DNA of 46,534 nt, taken from positions 1 to 46,534 of the forward strand of contig CAKTNP010000014.1 in the NCBI GenBank assembly GCA_934589155.1, read 5' to 3'. A program made the position numbers and the translations under genes. The number at the start of each line of letters is the position of its first letter. Position 1 is the stretch's first letter. Of the stretch, positions 18,501 to 24,187 are shown in pieces. Source of the stretch: an uncultured Oscillospiraceae bacterium. GTDB lineage: Bacteria > Bacillota > Clostridia > Oscillospirales > Oscillospiraceae. The notes under the pieces were generated by a model that saw only the letters and a program-made list of their open reading frames with translations, had not been told where the DNA came from and ran no database searches.

Positions 18501-18522
18501 GAAGAACCTGATGCAGCAGTGA
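12586..18522 (+). CDS. Large secreted SLH-domain surface protein (1978 aa)
   Basis: Signal peptide MKKRLISILLILCMVLSV...AFA at 1-26. Residues about 30-640 are short Gly/Thr/Ser-rich repeats (GGKLTL, SGGTLNV) consistent with a right-handed beta-helix. Residues 746-1195 hold CxxC-type repeats, including near-identical 107-residue tandem units. About 1210-1540 has GGIVG and GGLVG segments resembling GLUG repeats. About 1600-1672 is an InlB/Listeria-Bacteroides-like repeat (YVLNGG ... FGGWFTDEGFTEP). More CxxC pairs follow to 1790, and three SLH domains (1793-1978) end the protein; SLH domains bind pyruvylated cell-wall polymer. It is probably an adhesin. AAAAGGAGG lies 7 nt upstream; it is cotranscribed with the TetR gene. 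Confidence 0.92.
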   Translation: MKKRLISILLILCMVLSVLPMAAFAVDYYDLYIDDFQFSSNSLTYTGQSGSAVYDPGSKTLTLKSLRVKMNEYNTVIYSKIDGLNIVVDGETVIDLTDQVAFQDNAGAMGFALNGDTVIRGQHGDKTLDKITITSNCSKHTGSGITHMGIASGAGKRLTVTNVSLSMTDTTTGSLSGQACFVDCGGNVEFSGCSLTASGCIYGLFMEQGAGATVKNTEFNVTLSGTDSSGVNLAAGTTNRLENCTGTISADYPLYSYGNTTVTGSGKLTLKGGMGVVVKKYAGAAEAGTVTFENANVEIQSNNVGLQVEQGGSVVLRGGNVSVTALKNGAALLTGGKLELQSGELTLRGTGAANSAGISMTGPVQISGGKLTVSDVDIAVKNVSTYTATFSGGSHSLTASTVGYADNAAGALTVENTADVTFNAPTAIQLSRGKGGKLNLTGGKLTLNCTDAGLSVLAGAGKATLSGGTLNVNDTGDTPNATGIWAGSEVAFSGANVNFTGCKTDLTVANSSTKLTAGKISLSGSQFGMNVGADFTMSGGEILSTGCVRGIVANGATATLAAGKVSVTASYPFWAANGGTLDFAGAEVLGNSTANCAVYIDPNTEGNSYKITGGTVELQSSQAAANTMYTSIPADFGVWAGKDRDSAQRIPSPTLSNSLGGSKYVRIAKVEAYTLTLVNVKEGSSASHMGGDTITYTAKDAIAGQHFSHWDLTLGGKTTEVGTNAVYSGTMPYDNATLAAVYEDCSGGKATCTERAVCGTCGRAYGDLAAHNYTAEAVEDKYLKSEATCTDAAVYYKSCAVCGESSKGTEFEETFVNGNPLGHDFGTWTSNGDGTHTRTCGRDASHKENGNCSGGTADCKHKAVCALCGSEYGELGQHNYTAENSEETYLKSEATCTEAAVYYKSCTGCGESSKGTAFEATFTRGNSLGHSFGAWTSNGDGTHTRTCARDAGHTESDSCSGGTADCKHKAVCALCGSKYGELGRHNYTAENSDGAYLKSEATCTEAAVYYKSCAVCGESSKGTERETTFVSGDPLGHDEVTDPGWAATCTETGLTDGKHCARCDAVLTEQNEIPALGHDVPTGTVRKAASCTEEGEMLGTCLRCGEENVTGIIAKLPHQEISLPAVAASCSSSGWTKGKKCTVCGQVTEGHELVWPLGHTIVEDQATQTLTEGKHCSVCGEIIVSQVQKGGDSWLDEGNYDAELYASDPGDWVIYDAADLAALSKKVSDGSTFSGCTITLASDIDLSGHMWVPIGQYIDVPSGQSVERSFQGTFLGGRHKITGMRFTSISYYGSEKIPQDVGLFGRIRNAAITDLTVEGNVYYEIPRRGGSTSAGGIVGIMLSSTLRNCGFVGSVYSRYRDTSRSFAQYSGGLAGQMREQSIISNCFAIADVTTIHSVGPAFSGGLVGTAANFSDGKAVIENCYSACNVWSQGREEASLVGAFVAQTYYVPINNCYGEAGFNQNGITSDKGGTYISKATAQAASGTVFDGNETPLVDALNGYIEDTWRTDGTLDMRSWIVDPGKNDGYPVYGAAVAAKLDSGFTSPVVQHLAQGGTADASLFQTPDKYLVEWYADEDYTTAFDFSQPIYDNTLVYGKLTSNTFPITYVLNGGQNAASNPAGYFRGDGVAAFEAPTRENYLFGGWFTDEGFTEPIDSIPADATGGYTLFAKWILDPDHAHQLGSCIVGADGLHDRTCLLCGETFDCTYTDAVTEPTCYSAGYTTHTCDACGNSFLDSIVEGGHKWDGGRVTTAPTLTETGKLVQSCTVCNAKKESLIPMLTSCDGGSGCPSLAYTDVPGVTHWSHVGIDFVLKSGLFYGTSDTAFSPNGEMTRAMLVTVLYRLEGRPQTAAKNPFLDVAEGTWYTEAVTWAAENEIVSGIGGGRFDPDGRITREQMAAILYRYARFKGLTITAGSFVEEYPDVEEISGYAREAMAWANANGIISGTQRSDATYLDPKGSATRAQVASILMRFVKNLMQQ
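14821..15700 (+). repeat. Tandem 321-bp repeats inside the SLH protein gene
   Basis: Units begin at 14821, 15142 and 15463, an exact 321-nt (107-codon) period; the third is incomplete, fading near 15700. Units 2 and 3 are almost identical at the DNA level (for example through the segment encoding GGTADCKHKAVCALCGS), which implies recent duplication or gene conversion. Confidence 0.9.
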
Positions 18523-18564
18523 TTTTGAGGGGGGTAGCTATCGCCCCCACTGAACCGAAAGCAA

Positions 18565-18620
18565 GCTCCCCTCCGGAAGGGCGGACCTTTGTGTCCGCCT
18601 GCCCGGAGGGGAGCGTTTTC
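18565..18620 (+). terminator. Terminator of the SLH protein gene
   Basis: A long stem (GCTCCCCTCCGG at 18565-18576 with 18603-18614, extended inward by GGGC/GCCC and GGCGGAC/GTCCGCC) is followed by GTTTTC. Confidence 0.88.
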
Positions 18621-18657
18621 GCCCCACCGGATTAACACGGGCGCATTTGAATAATAC

Positions 18658-18686
18658 TTTACAAGCGTTGCGCCGCGGCGTATAAT
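18658..18686 (+). promoter_or_regulatory. Promoter of the thioesterase gene
   Basis: TTTACA (18658-18663), a 17-bp spacer and TATAAT (18681-18686). Confidence 0.78.
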
Positions 18687-18749
18687 GAAATCGTAATTGG
18701 AATCGGCGTTTCTCATGGATCGGCTGAAACGGCGGAAAGGAAGGACCAT

Positions 18750-19139
18750 ATGGAAGAATTAAAGGCAGGGCTCCGGGGAGAGGTATCCTCTTTGGTGGAG
18801 CCTCAGGATACGGCCCAGGAGGTAGGCTCCGGCAGTCTGAAGGTATTTGCCACCCCCTGCATGGTGGCGATGATGGAAGGGGCAGCCTGCGAGGCCATTG
18901 CGCCCTGCCTGCCGGAGGGACAGACCTCCGTGGGTACCCGGCTGGACATCAGCCACACCTCCGCCACCCCCGTGGGGCTGGAGGTACGGGCGGAGGCGGT
19001 GCTCACCGCCGTGGAGGGCAGAAAGCTGACCTTCCAGGTCCGGGCCTTTGACGAGAAGGGGGAGATCGGCCAGGGCACCCATGAGCGGGTCCTGGTGGCG
19101 GAGCAGAAATTCCTGGATAAGACCTACGAAAAACTGTAA
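18750..19139 (+). CDS. FlK-like hotdog-fold acyl-CoA thioesterase
   Basis: This 129-residue single hotdog domain resembles fluoroacetyl-CoA thioesterase FlK. The catalytic Thr/Glu/His of FlK (Thr42, Glu50, His76, known from that family) match Thr35, Glu43 and His69 here with identical spacing, in ATPCMVAMMEGAA and LDISHTSATP. These enzymes hydrolyse acyl-CoA thioesters. Fluoroacetyl-CoA is unlikely to be the natural substrate in a gut anaerobe, and many homologues are uncharacterised. AAAGGAAGG lies about 8 nt before the ATG. It has its own promoter and terminator, so it is monocistronic. Confidence 0.87.
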   Translation: MEELKAGLRGEVSSLVEPQDTAQEVGSGSLKVFATPCMVAMMEGAACEAIAPCLPEGQTSVGTRLDISHTSATPVGLEVRAEAVLTAVEGRKLTFQVRAFDEKGEIGQGTHERVLVAEQKFLDKTYEKL

Positions 19140-19189
19140 GACCGGCGGAACACGAAGCATATCAGGATCATATAGGGCAGGCTTGCCCC

Positions 19190-19220
19190 GGCGGTTTCCG
19201 ACAATGCGGACCGCCTTTTT
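19190..19220 (+). terminator. Terminator of the thioesterase gene
   Basis: GGCGGTTTCCG (19190-19200) pairs, with one bulge, with CGGACCGCC (19207-19215), followed by five T. Confidence 0.75.
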
Positions 19221-19231
19221 CAAAAACGGAA

Positions 19232-19247
19232 GTTAGCATTTACTAAC
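19232..19247. promoter_or_regulatory. Operator-like dyad upstream of the MBL remnant
   Basis: GTTAG and CTAAC flank a 6-bp centre (GTTAGCATTTACTAAC). It is 20 nt before the start codon of the truncated metallo-hydrolase. Size and placement suit a TetR-type operator. It is probably a relic of the intact gene. Confidence 0.45.
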
Positions 19248-19267
19248 TAAGCAAGCGAGGGAAACGT

Positions 19268-19451
19268 ATGTCCAAAAAAGCAACGGAATTCCAGAAAAAA
19301 GAAATGAGCAGAATGTACCGGGGCAAGGAGATCTTCAAGCCCCTGAACACGGGCTGGATCGATGAAAACGTGGCCTGTGTCCGGGAGTGGGTGGCAAATA
19401 TTTTCTTTTACCGCAAGGGGGATACCACCATTATGATCGACGCCGGCTACG
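19268..19451 (+). pseudogene. MBL-fold metallo-hydrolase, N-terminal fragment
   Basis: The first 61 codons (MSKKATEFQKKEMSRMYRGK to MIDAGY) are the intact start of an MBL-fold hydrolase, with a good ribosome site (GCGAGGGA). The homology ends abruptly just before the HxHxDH metal-binding motif, so no active enzyme can result. At 19451-19452 the sequence switches into a methyltransferase-like fragment in the next frame. The frame runs on to a stop at 19502-19504. Confidence 0.75.
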
Positions 19452-19563
19452 GACCTTTCCACCGAAGCGCTGAAGCGGGCCCGCCGGAAATACAGAAAGC
19501 TTGATCATGTGGCGTTTATGCAGGCGGATCCCCTGTGCGGTGGCGGCGCTGCCGAAAAAGGAA
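19452..19563 (+). pseudogene. Internal fragment of a SAM-dependent methyltransferase
   Basis: Read from GAC at 19452, the sequence encodes DLSTEALKRARRKYRKLDHV and then AFMQADP. That resembles the motif II to motif III stretch of UbiE-type class I methyltransferases (VDLSxEALxxARxK ... VxFxQxDAExLPF). Neither the SAM-binding GxGxG motif before it nor the later part of the domain is present. It is joined to the MBL fragment with a one-base frame change, so this is a deletion junction of two decayed genes. The assignment rests on about 28 residues. Confidence 0.5.
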
Positions 19564-19624
19564 AGCGCCAGGCAGAACCGGAGTACAGAGAAGGAAGAGT
19601 AAAGCGTTCCTTTCCATGGGACAC

Positions 19625-19653
19625 TTGTTTTTCCCGGGGAAATGATGTAAAAT
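19625..19653 (+). promoter_or_regulatory. Promoter of the trigger factor-like/thioredoxin operon
   Basis: TTGTTT (19625-19630), a 17-bp spacer and TAAAAT (19648-19653). The leader of about 90 nt begins with a short direct repeat (AAAATGAAAGCCACAAA, about 19651 and 19668). Confidence 0.65.
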
Positions 19654-19748
19654 GAAAGCCACAAATAAAATGAAAGCCACAAAACGACATTTTTGCGGGG
19701 CGGCCTGGCCTTCCCGGCAAAGGGCCGAAAAACCGAGAGGAGAACAGT

Positions 19749-20639
19749 ATGAACGGAACGGTAACGAAGTTCTGCGACCCGGACAGCATCCGGATCCCCG
19801 GCGAACTGCTGGAGGTCCATGTGGAAGAGGCTGCCCTGGACGCGGAGATCCAGCGGCTGGGCCTGCGCTATGCCCGGGAGATCCCGGCGGAGCGGGTGGA
19901 ATCGGGGGACATGGCGGAATGTCTGGCGGATCCCGAGGCATATCCTGATGGAAGAAAGATCCTTTTGTACACCGCCACGGCCCTGCCCGGCGCTGAGGCG
20001 GCAGCCCAGGCGGTCATGGGGAAGTCTGTCGGCGACCGCTTTGACACGGAGATTCTGGGAAAGGCCGTGACCCTGACCGTGGAGAAGATCCTGCGGCGGG
20101 AGCCGGTGGAGGTCAACGACGACCTGATCCGGAGCCTGGGCCTGGAGGGGGTCGGAACCCTTGCGGAGTACCGGGACTTCCTCCGCAAGAAGGCGGAGGC
20201 GGATCAAAAACTGGAAAACAGCAAGGCGATCATCCGCTGTTTGATGGATGAAATGCTGAACCGCAGTGAATTCCGGTACGATGGGGACGAGATGGAGGCC
20301 TACATCCGGAAAATGAAAGCGGAATACGCTGCCCAGGGACCGGAGGACGGAATTCCGCCGATGAGCGATGAGGAGCTGCGGCAGAGCGTGATCCTCCAGG
20401 CCGAGCAGGGTTGGCTCATGGAGGCTTTCTGCCGGGAGCGGGGCATCGCCGTTGACGAGGCCGCCGCGGAAGACGAGGCCAACCAGATGGCGGAAATGTC
20501 CGCCCTCATGGGGGAGCCTGCCCCGGATCAGGAGGAGCTTCTGACCATGGCCCGGCAGAACCAGTGCTTTACGGCCTTTTTCGACTATGTGGACAAGATC
20601 ATTGCGGAGAAAATGGGAGGTTCCTATGGCGACCGTTGA
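19749..20639 (+). CDS. Trigger factor-like chaperone without the ribosome-binding domain
   Basis: The 296-residue protein resembles the PPIase-like and C-terminal parts of trigger factor. Residues about 18-112 match the FKBP-like domain pattern (short strands, GKSVGDRFDTEILGKAVTLTVEKI, where trigger factor has GxxxGDxxxxxxxF... ExxxxV). The helical arm follows (EVNDDLIRSLGLEGVGTLAEYRDFLRKK, then SKAIIRCLMDEMLNRSEF). The N-terminal ribosome-docking domain with GFRxGxxP is absent. It is cytoplasmic (no signal peptide). GAGAGGAGA precedes the ATG. Its end overlaps the thioredoxin gene by 14 nt, so the two are coupled. It is probably a chaperone for specific clients; whether it isomerises prolyl bonds is unknown. 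Confidence 0.75.
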   Translation: MNGTVTKFCDPDSIRIPGELLEVHVEEAALDAEIQRLGLRYAREIPAERVESGDMAECLADPEAYPDGRKILLYTATALPGAEAAAQAVMGKSVGDRFDTEILGKAVTLTVEKILRREPVEVNDDLIRSLGLEGVGTLAEYRDFLRKKAEADQKLENSKAIIRCLMDEMLNRSEFRYDGDEMEAYIRKMKAEYAAQGPEDGIPPMSDEELRQSVILQAEQGWLMEAFCRERGIAVDEAAAEDEANQMAEMSALMGEPAPDQEELLTMARQNQCFTAFFDYVDKIIAEKMGGSYGDR

Positions 20640-20943
20640 ATTACATGAGCAGCAGTGGAAGAAATTTTCCGAAAACGATTACGCCGTCATTGACTGCTAC
20701 GGCGAAAACTGCACGGCCTGCGTCATGCTGGAGCCCATTTTTGATGCCGTGGCCGATGAATTGGCCGGGGTCAGCTTCGGCCGGGTCAATATCAGCTTTG
20801 AGCCTGAGATCGCCGACACCTACGGCATCGACGCCATGCCCACCCTGCTCCTGTTCCGGAAGGGCCAGCTGGTGGACCGGTTCGTGGGCAGCATGAGCCG
20901 GGAGAAGCTGCTGGAGCTTATGAGCAGGCTCCTGTATCAATAA
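20626..20943 (+). CDS. Thioredoxin-family protein with CTAC active site
   Basis: A 105-residue thioredoxin fold without signal peptide. The active site is ENC29TAC32 instead of WCGPC: the two Cys are kept, but the preceding Trp is replaced by Asn and the central GP by TA. The cis-proline loop is present (IDAMPTLLLFRKGQ). Start ATG 20626 has GGGAGG 6 nt upstream and lies inside the end of the trigger factor-like gene. The next gene, a ferredoxin-thioredoxin reductase catalytic protein, is its likely reductant. The changed CxxC spacer residues should shift redox potential relative to thioredoxin 1 (inference). Confidence 0.9.
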   Translation: MATVELHEQQWKKFSENDYAVIDCYGENCTACVMLEPIFDAVADELAGVSFGRVNISFEPEIADTYGIDAMPTLLLFRKGQLVDRFVGSMSREKLLELMSRLLYQ

Positions 20944-20956
20944 AGGAGGCACCTTT

Positions 20957-21157
20957 ATGGGAAAGGTACGTCTGAACGAGGACCGGGCCGTGGTGGCCCG
21001 GGTGAAAGAAGGCTTAAAGCGCACCGGGGGCTACTGTCCCTGCCGCCTGGAGCGGAAACCGGAATACAAGTGCGTCTGCGAGGAGTTCAAGGCCCAGATC
21101 CAGGACCCCGATTTTGAGGGGTACTGTCATTGCCGCCTGTACTACAAAGAAAAATAA
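20957..21157 (+). CDS. Ferredoxin-thioredoxin reductase, catalytic subunit-like protein
   Basis: The 66-residue protein has all six conserved cysteines of the FTR catalytic subunit in the right order: C27PC29, C39VC41 and C57HC59. In plant and cyanobacterial FTR these provide a [4Fe-4S] cluster next to a redox disulfide that reduces thioredoxin with electrons from ferredoxin (family knowledge). No variable subunit is encoded nearby; many anaerobes have only the catalytic chain. It is shorter than chloroplast FTRc (about 110 aa). AAAGGAGGC lies 6 nt upstream. It is 13 nt after the thioredoxin gene, so the two form a ferredoxin-driven thioredoxin system. Confidence 0.88.
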   Translation: MGKVRLNEDRAVVARVKEGLKRTGGYCPCRLERKPEYKCVCEEFKAQIQDPDFEGYCHCRLYYKEK

Positions 21158-21178
21158 TGCGTGAAGGAGAGATTTACC

Positions 21179-22267
21179 ATGAAAAAATGGATTGCCCTGG
21201 TCTTGGCCGTGGTTTTGGTCCTGTCTCTGACGGCCTGCGACCTGTTTGCCAATAAGGCCGCCGTAAAGCTGGGGGACAGCTACACCCACAACGACCCCAA
21301 GGGGCTGAGCTATGACACCCGGACTGTTCTGCGGCGGGAAAGCTTCGGTGAAATGCTGGAGAGCTACATCAACATCGGCGCCTACCCCGACACCATGGTC
21401 TATGACGAGGAAGGCAATATGATTGGCATTTATGACTACGATCCCGAGACCGGCCTGGCCGTGGGATGGAGAGATCTGGCAGACGGCAGCTACACTGCCT
21501 TCGAAGCCGGGGAAGAGGTGGATCTGGGTAAGCCGGATCCCGATGCCATGGTGTCCATTCCCGGCACCGTGGACCTGTATGTGGTGCTTTACGGGAAGAA
21601 TGACGCCCCCGTGGCCCAGTACACTTATCTGTGCCTGACGGACGAGACCGCCAAGGATGTTTTAGTGGAATATATGCCCTCTTTCTTCGGCATGGAGCTG
21701 ACGGAGGCGGAGACCGGCGTTCTGGTCTGCGCCTGGGACCAGAATGCCGTTGCCACCGAGATGGACGGGGCTGAGGGCCAGGGGGCCCTGGCCGCCCGGG
21801 ACATTGCGGGCTATACGGACTATGTGAAGCAGGCATTCAGCGCCCGGGAGTACGGCGCCGTGAATCCCTATAAGCCCTATGCCGGCCATACGGATCCCGA
21901 GGGGCTGGATTTTGATCAGAAGGTGATTCTGACCGGCTCCGGCGAGGCCGCCGTGCCGGAGGAGTACACCAGCGACATTTCCTCCATGACGGATTACATC
22001 TACGGCAAGGACGGCCAGGCGGTGGCCCAGTACACCTATTATGAATGCCCCTCCAAGGAAGCTGCGGACAAGCTCATGGAGCCCGGTGTGCTGTTCAACA
22101 ACGCCCAGCGGGTGACGGATACTGTGATCCTTTGCGCCCAGGAGGGCCAGACCATGGAGGATCTGCTGTCCGCCTATATCGGCTATAACGTGCTAAAGGA
22201 TACCTCCGTGGATGCCTATGTGCAGATGCTGGAGGAGACGAATTTTACCTCGGTGTACGAGGGATGA
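21179..22267 (+). CDS. Secreted lipoprotein of unknown function, internally duplicated
   Basis: MKKWIALVLAVVLVLSLTAC gives a lipoprotein signal with lipobox LTAC (Cys20). The 362-residue product has two related halves: YTHNDPKGLSYDTRTVL near the N-terminus and YAGHTDPEGLDFDQKVIL near residue 238, each followed by similar segments with AQYTY. I do not recognise a family. Start ATG 21179 has AAGGAGA about 8 nt upstream; an earlier in-frame ATG at 21161 lacks one. It lies 21 nt after the FTR gene and is probably in the same operon. It would be anchored outside the membrane, unlike the cytoplasmic redox proteins upstream, so the link may be only transcriptional. Confidence 0.82.
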   Translation: MKKWIALVLAVVLVLSLTACDLFANKAAVKLGDSYTHNDPKGLSYDTRTVLRRESFGEMLESYINIGAYPDTMVYDEEGNMIGIYDYDPETGLAVGWRDLADGSYTAFEAGEEVDLGKPDPDAMVSIPGTVDLYVVLYGKNDAPVAQYTYLCLTDETAKDVLVEYMPSFFGMELTEAETGVLVCAWDQNAVATEMDGAEGQGALAARDIAGYTDYVKQAFSAREYGAVNPYKPYAGHTDPEGLDFDQKVILTGSGEAAVPEEYTSDISSMTDYIYGKDGQAVAQYTYYECPSKEAADKLMEPGVLFNNAQRVTDTVILCAQEGQTMEDLLSAYIGYNVLKDTSVDAYVQMLEETNFTSVYEG

Positions 22268-22275
22268 GATCGACG

Positions 22276-22368
22276 GAAAGCCCGTTAGGGCATTCCGACA
22301 AAAGGATTGCAGTCCGCTGTGTGTATGGACTTGCGGCCTGCGGGCGGCAAACAGTGGGAGGCTTTTGA
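22276..22368 (+). repeat. Dispersed intergenic repeat, copy D (degenerate)
   Basis: Same orientation as copy A. Matches include the GCCC..TTAGGGC arm, TTCCGACAA, GATTGCAGTCCGCTG, then GCCTGCGGGCGGC and GAGGCTTTTGA. About 110 bp of the centre is missing. It lies just downstream of the lipoprotein stop codon. Confidence 0.6.
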
Positions 22369-22377
22369 TACACCGGC

Positions 22378-22410
22378 GTGCCATGCGCCTCAGGCGCATG
22401 GCACATTTTT
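22378..22410 (+). terminator. Terminator between the lipoprotein and ABC exporter genes
   Basis: A perfect 12-bp stem (GTGCCATGCGCC, 22378-22389, with 22393-22404), a TCA loop and five T at 22406-22410. It ends 25 nt before the exporter start codon and I see no promoter after it. The exporter transcript may therefore be read-through or antiterminated. Confidence 0.88.
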
Positions 22411-22435
22411 AAAATCCCCATGAGGGAGGAAGATT

Positions 22436-24187
22436 ATGGACACCCGAACCAAGAAAAAAGAAAAGCCCCAGGGCATCGGATTCCTGGTCCATACCATCCG
22501 GGCATTGCACCTGCCTTGGCTATGGATCGTTCTGGGGCTGGGCGTGAATTTGTATTTGAACCACCTGATGCTGAATCTGCCGGACACTACTGCGGATCTG
22601 CTGCAGGGCCAGTTTACCGGCGGCGCCCTGACCCGGGCCATTTTATTCTATGTGGAGATAGGCATTATGAACGTACTGGCCGTGGCCGGTCAGGTCCAGG
22701 CCCAGACTTGCAGCGTTCGGAAGAGCCGGGAGACCGTTTGGGGCAAGATGCTGGGCATGCGCATGGAGTTCTTTGACCGGAACGATCCGTCGGATCTCAT
22801 GAGCGCCATTGTCAACGACACAGGCTCCGCTGTGAAAAGTTTTGTCAGCATTATCATCAATGTGATTCCGGACATTTACTATGTGGCGGCGGCCATGGTC
22901 CGGATCCGGCAGTACCATTGGATCCTGGCGCTTTCCTGCTTTGCCATGCTGCCCCTGAAGTACCTGTATGCCCTGCTGATGGGCCGCCAGTTCCAGCGGC
23001 ACACTGCCGTGCTTTACGGCCGGATCGGCGTTATTACCAGCTTCCTGGCGGACCGGATCTGTCACCTGCCCCTCATCAAGACCTACACCAACGAGGAAAA
23101 GGAGGGTCAGGCCGGAGAAAGCGCCGCCAAGGAGATCATGGGGGCGGAAATGAAGTTGGTGCAGCTGGACAACATTGCACAGGCCGCCGTTTCGGCGATG
23201 GACATTCTCCAGAAGTTCATTGTGGTCGTGGTGGCGGTGATCCTGCTGCAGAAGGATGAGATCGACATTGCCATGTGGCTGGCATTCTTCCTCTTTGCCC
23301 AGAACCTGTTCCCCGCCATGGACAATCTTTTTGACCTGTGGACCCGGGTCAAGGGAGTCCAGGGCGGATTTCAGCGAGTCACGGGGATCCTGGAGGGCCG
23401 GGATGAAAAGACCGAAGCGGCCCGTCCCTTCCCCGCAGACGGAGACATTCGCTTTGACCATGTGACCTTTACCTACCCCGATACCGACAGGCCAGCCCTG
23501 CGGGACGTGTCCTTTACCGTGCCCCGGGGCAGTGCCGCAGCCATTGTGGGCCTCTGCGGCAGTGGAAAAACCACCTCCGTAAGCCTTCTGGAGCGGTTCT
23601 ACACCCCGGATTCCGGAGCGGTGTACATCGGAGATACGGAGGTCCGGGATCTGGACCTCCGTGACTTCCGGAAGAACCTTTCCTATGTGCAGCAGGGGGC
23701 CCAGGTGTTCAGCGGCACCCTGCGGGAGGCCCTGACCTACGGCATCGACCGGGAGGTCTCCGACGAGGAAATCCGGGCGGCGGCGGAGAAAACGGGTTTC
23801 GACGAATACATCCGCCTCTGCGGCGACTGCCTGGACACGCCGATTTCCTCCGGCGGCGGTTCCATGTCCGGGGGCCAAAGCCAGCGGCTGGTGCTGACCC
23901 GGGAGGTCCTGCGGGGCGGGGACATTATCCTGATGGATGAGCCCACCTCTGCCCTGGACGTGCGGGCCTCCGCCAAGATCCAGGACACCATGGACAGTCT
24001 CTTTGCGGACAAGACCCGGATCCTCATTACTCACGATCTGCGCTTTGCCCGGCGGTATGACCGGATCCTGGTAATGGAGAACGGCCGCCTGGTAGGCGAC
24101 GGCAGCCATGAAGAGCTGATGGACCGCTGCGAGACCTACCGGCGTATGCAGGAAAACGCGGAAGCGGAGCAGGAGGTCACGGTATGA
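22436..24187 (+). CDS. ABC exporter half-transporter, permease plus ATPase (subunit 1)
   Basis: The 583-residue protein has a type I exporter membrane domain (about six helices within residues 20-310) and an ABC ATPase domain. Walker A is GLCGSGKTTS, signature MSGGQSQRLVLTREVL, Walker B IILMDEPTSALD, and the switch His is in THDLRF. GGGAGGAAG lies just before the ATG. Its last codon overlaps the start of the second half-transporter (ATGA), so the two almost certainly form a heterodimer. The substrate is unknown: drug, lipid and peptide exporters all share this layout, and no precursor peptide gene is adjacent. Confidence 0.92.
   Translation: MDTRTKKKEKPQGIGFLVHTIRALHLPWLWIVLGLGVNLYLNHLMLNLPDTTADLLQGQFTGGALTRAILFYVEIGIMNVLAVAGQVQAQTCSVRKSRETVWGKMLGMRMEFFDRNDPSDLMSAIVNDTGSAVKSFVSIIINVIPDIYYVAAAMVRIRQYHWILALSCFAMLPLKYLYALLMGRQFQRHTAVLYGRIGVITSFLADRICHLPLIKTYTNEEKEGQAGESAAKEIMGAEMKLVQLDNIAQAAVSAMDILQKFIVVVVAVILLQKDEIDIAMWLAFFLFAQNLFPAMDNLFDLWTRVKGVQGGFQRVTGILEGRDEKTEAARPFPADGDIRFDHVTFTYPDTDRPALRDVSFTVPRGSAAAIVGLCGSGKTTSVSLLERFYTPDSGAVYIGDTEVRDLDLRDFRKNLSYVQQGAQVFSGTLREALTYGIDREVSDEEIRAAAEKTGFDEYIRLCGDCLDTPISSGGGSMSGGQSQRLVLTREVLRGGDIILMDEPTSALDVRASAKIQDTMDSLFADKTRILITHDLRFARRYDRILVMENGRLVGDGSHEELMDRCETYRRMQENAEAEQEVTV

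Noticed and set aside
19652..19748. Frame starting MKATNKMKATKRH upstream of the trigger factor-like gene
   Set aside because: Begins at the -10 box, lacks a ribosome site and is part of the operon leader with a short direct repeat.
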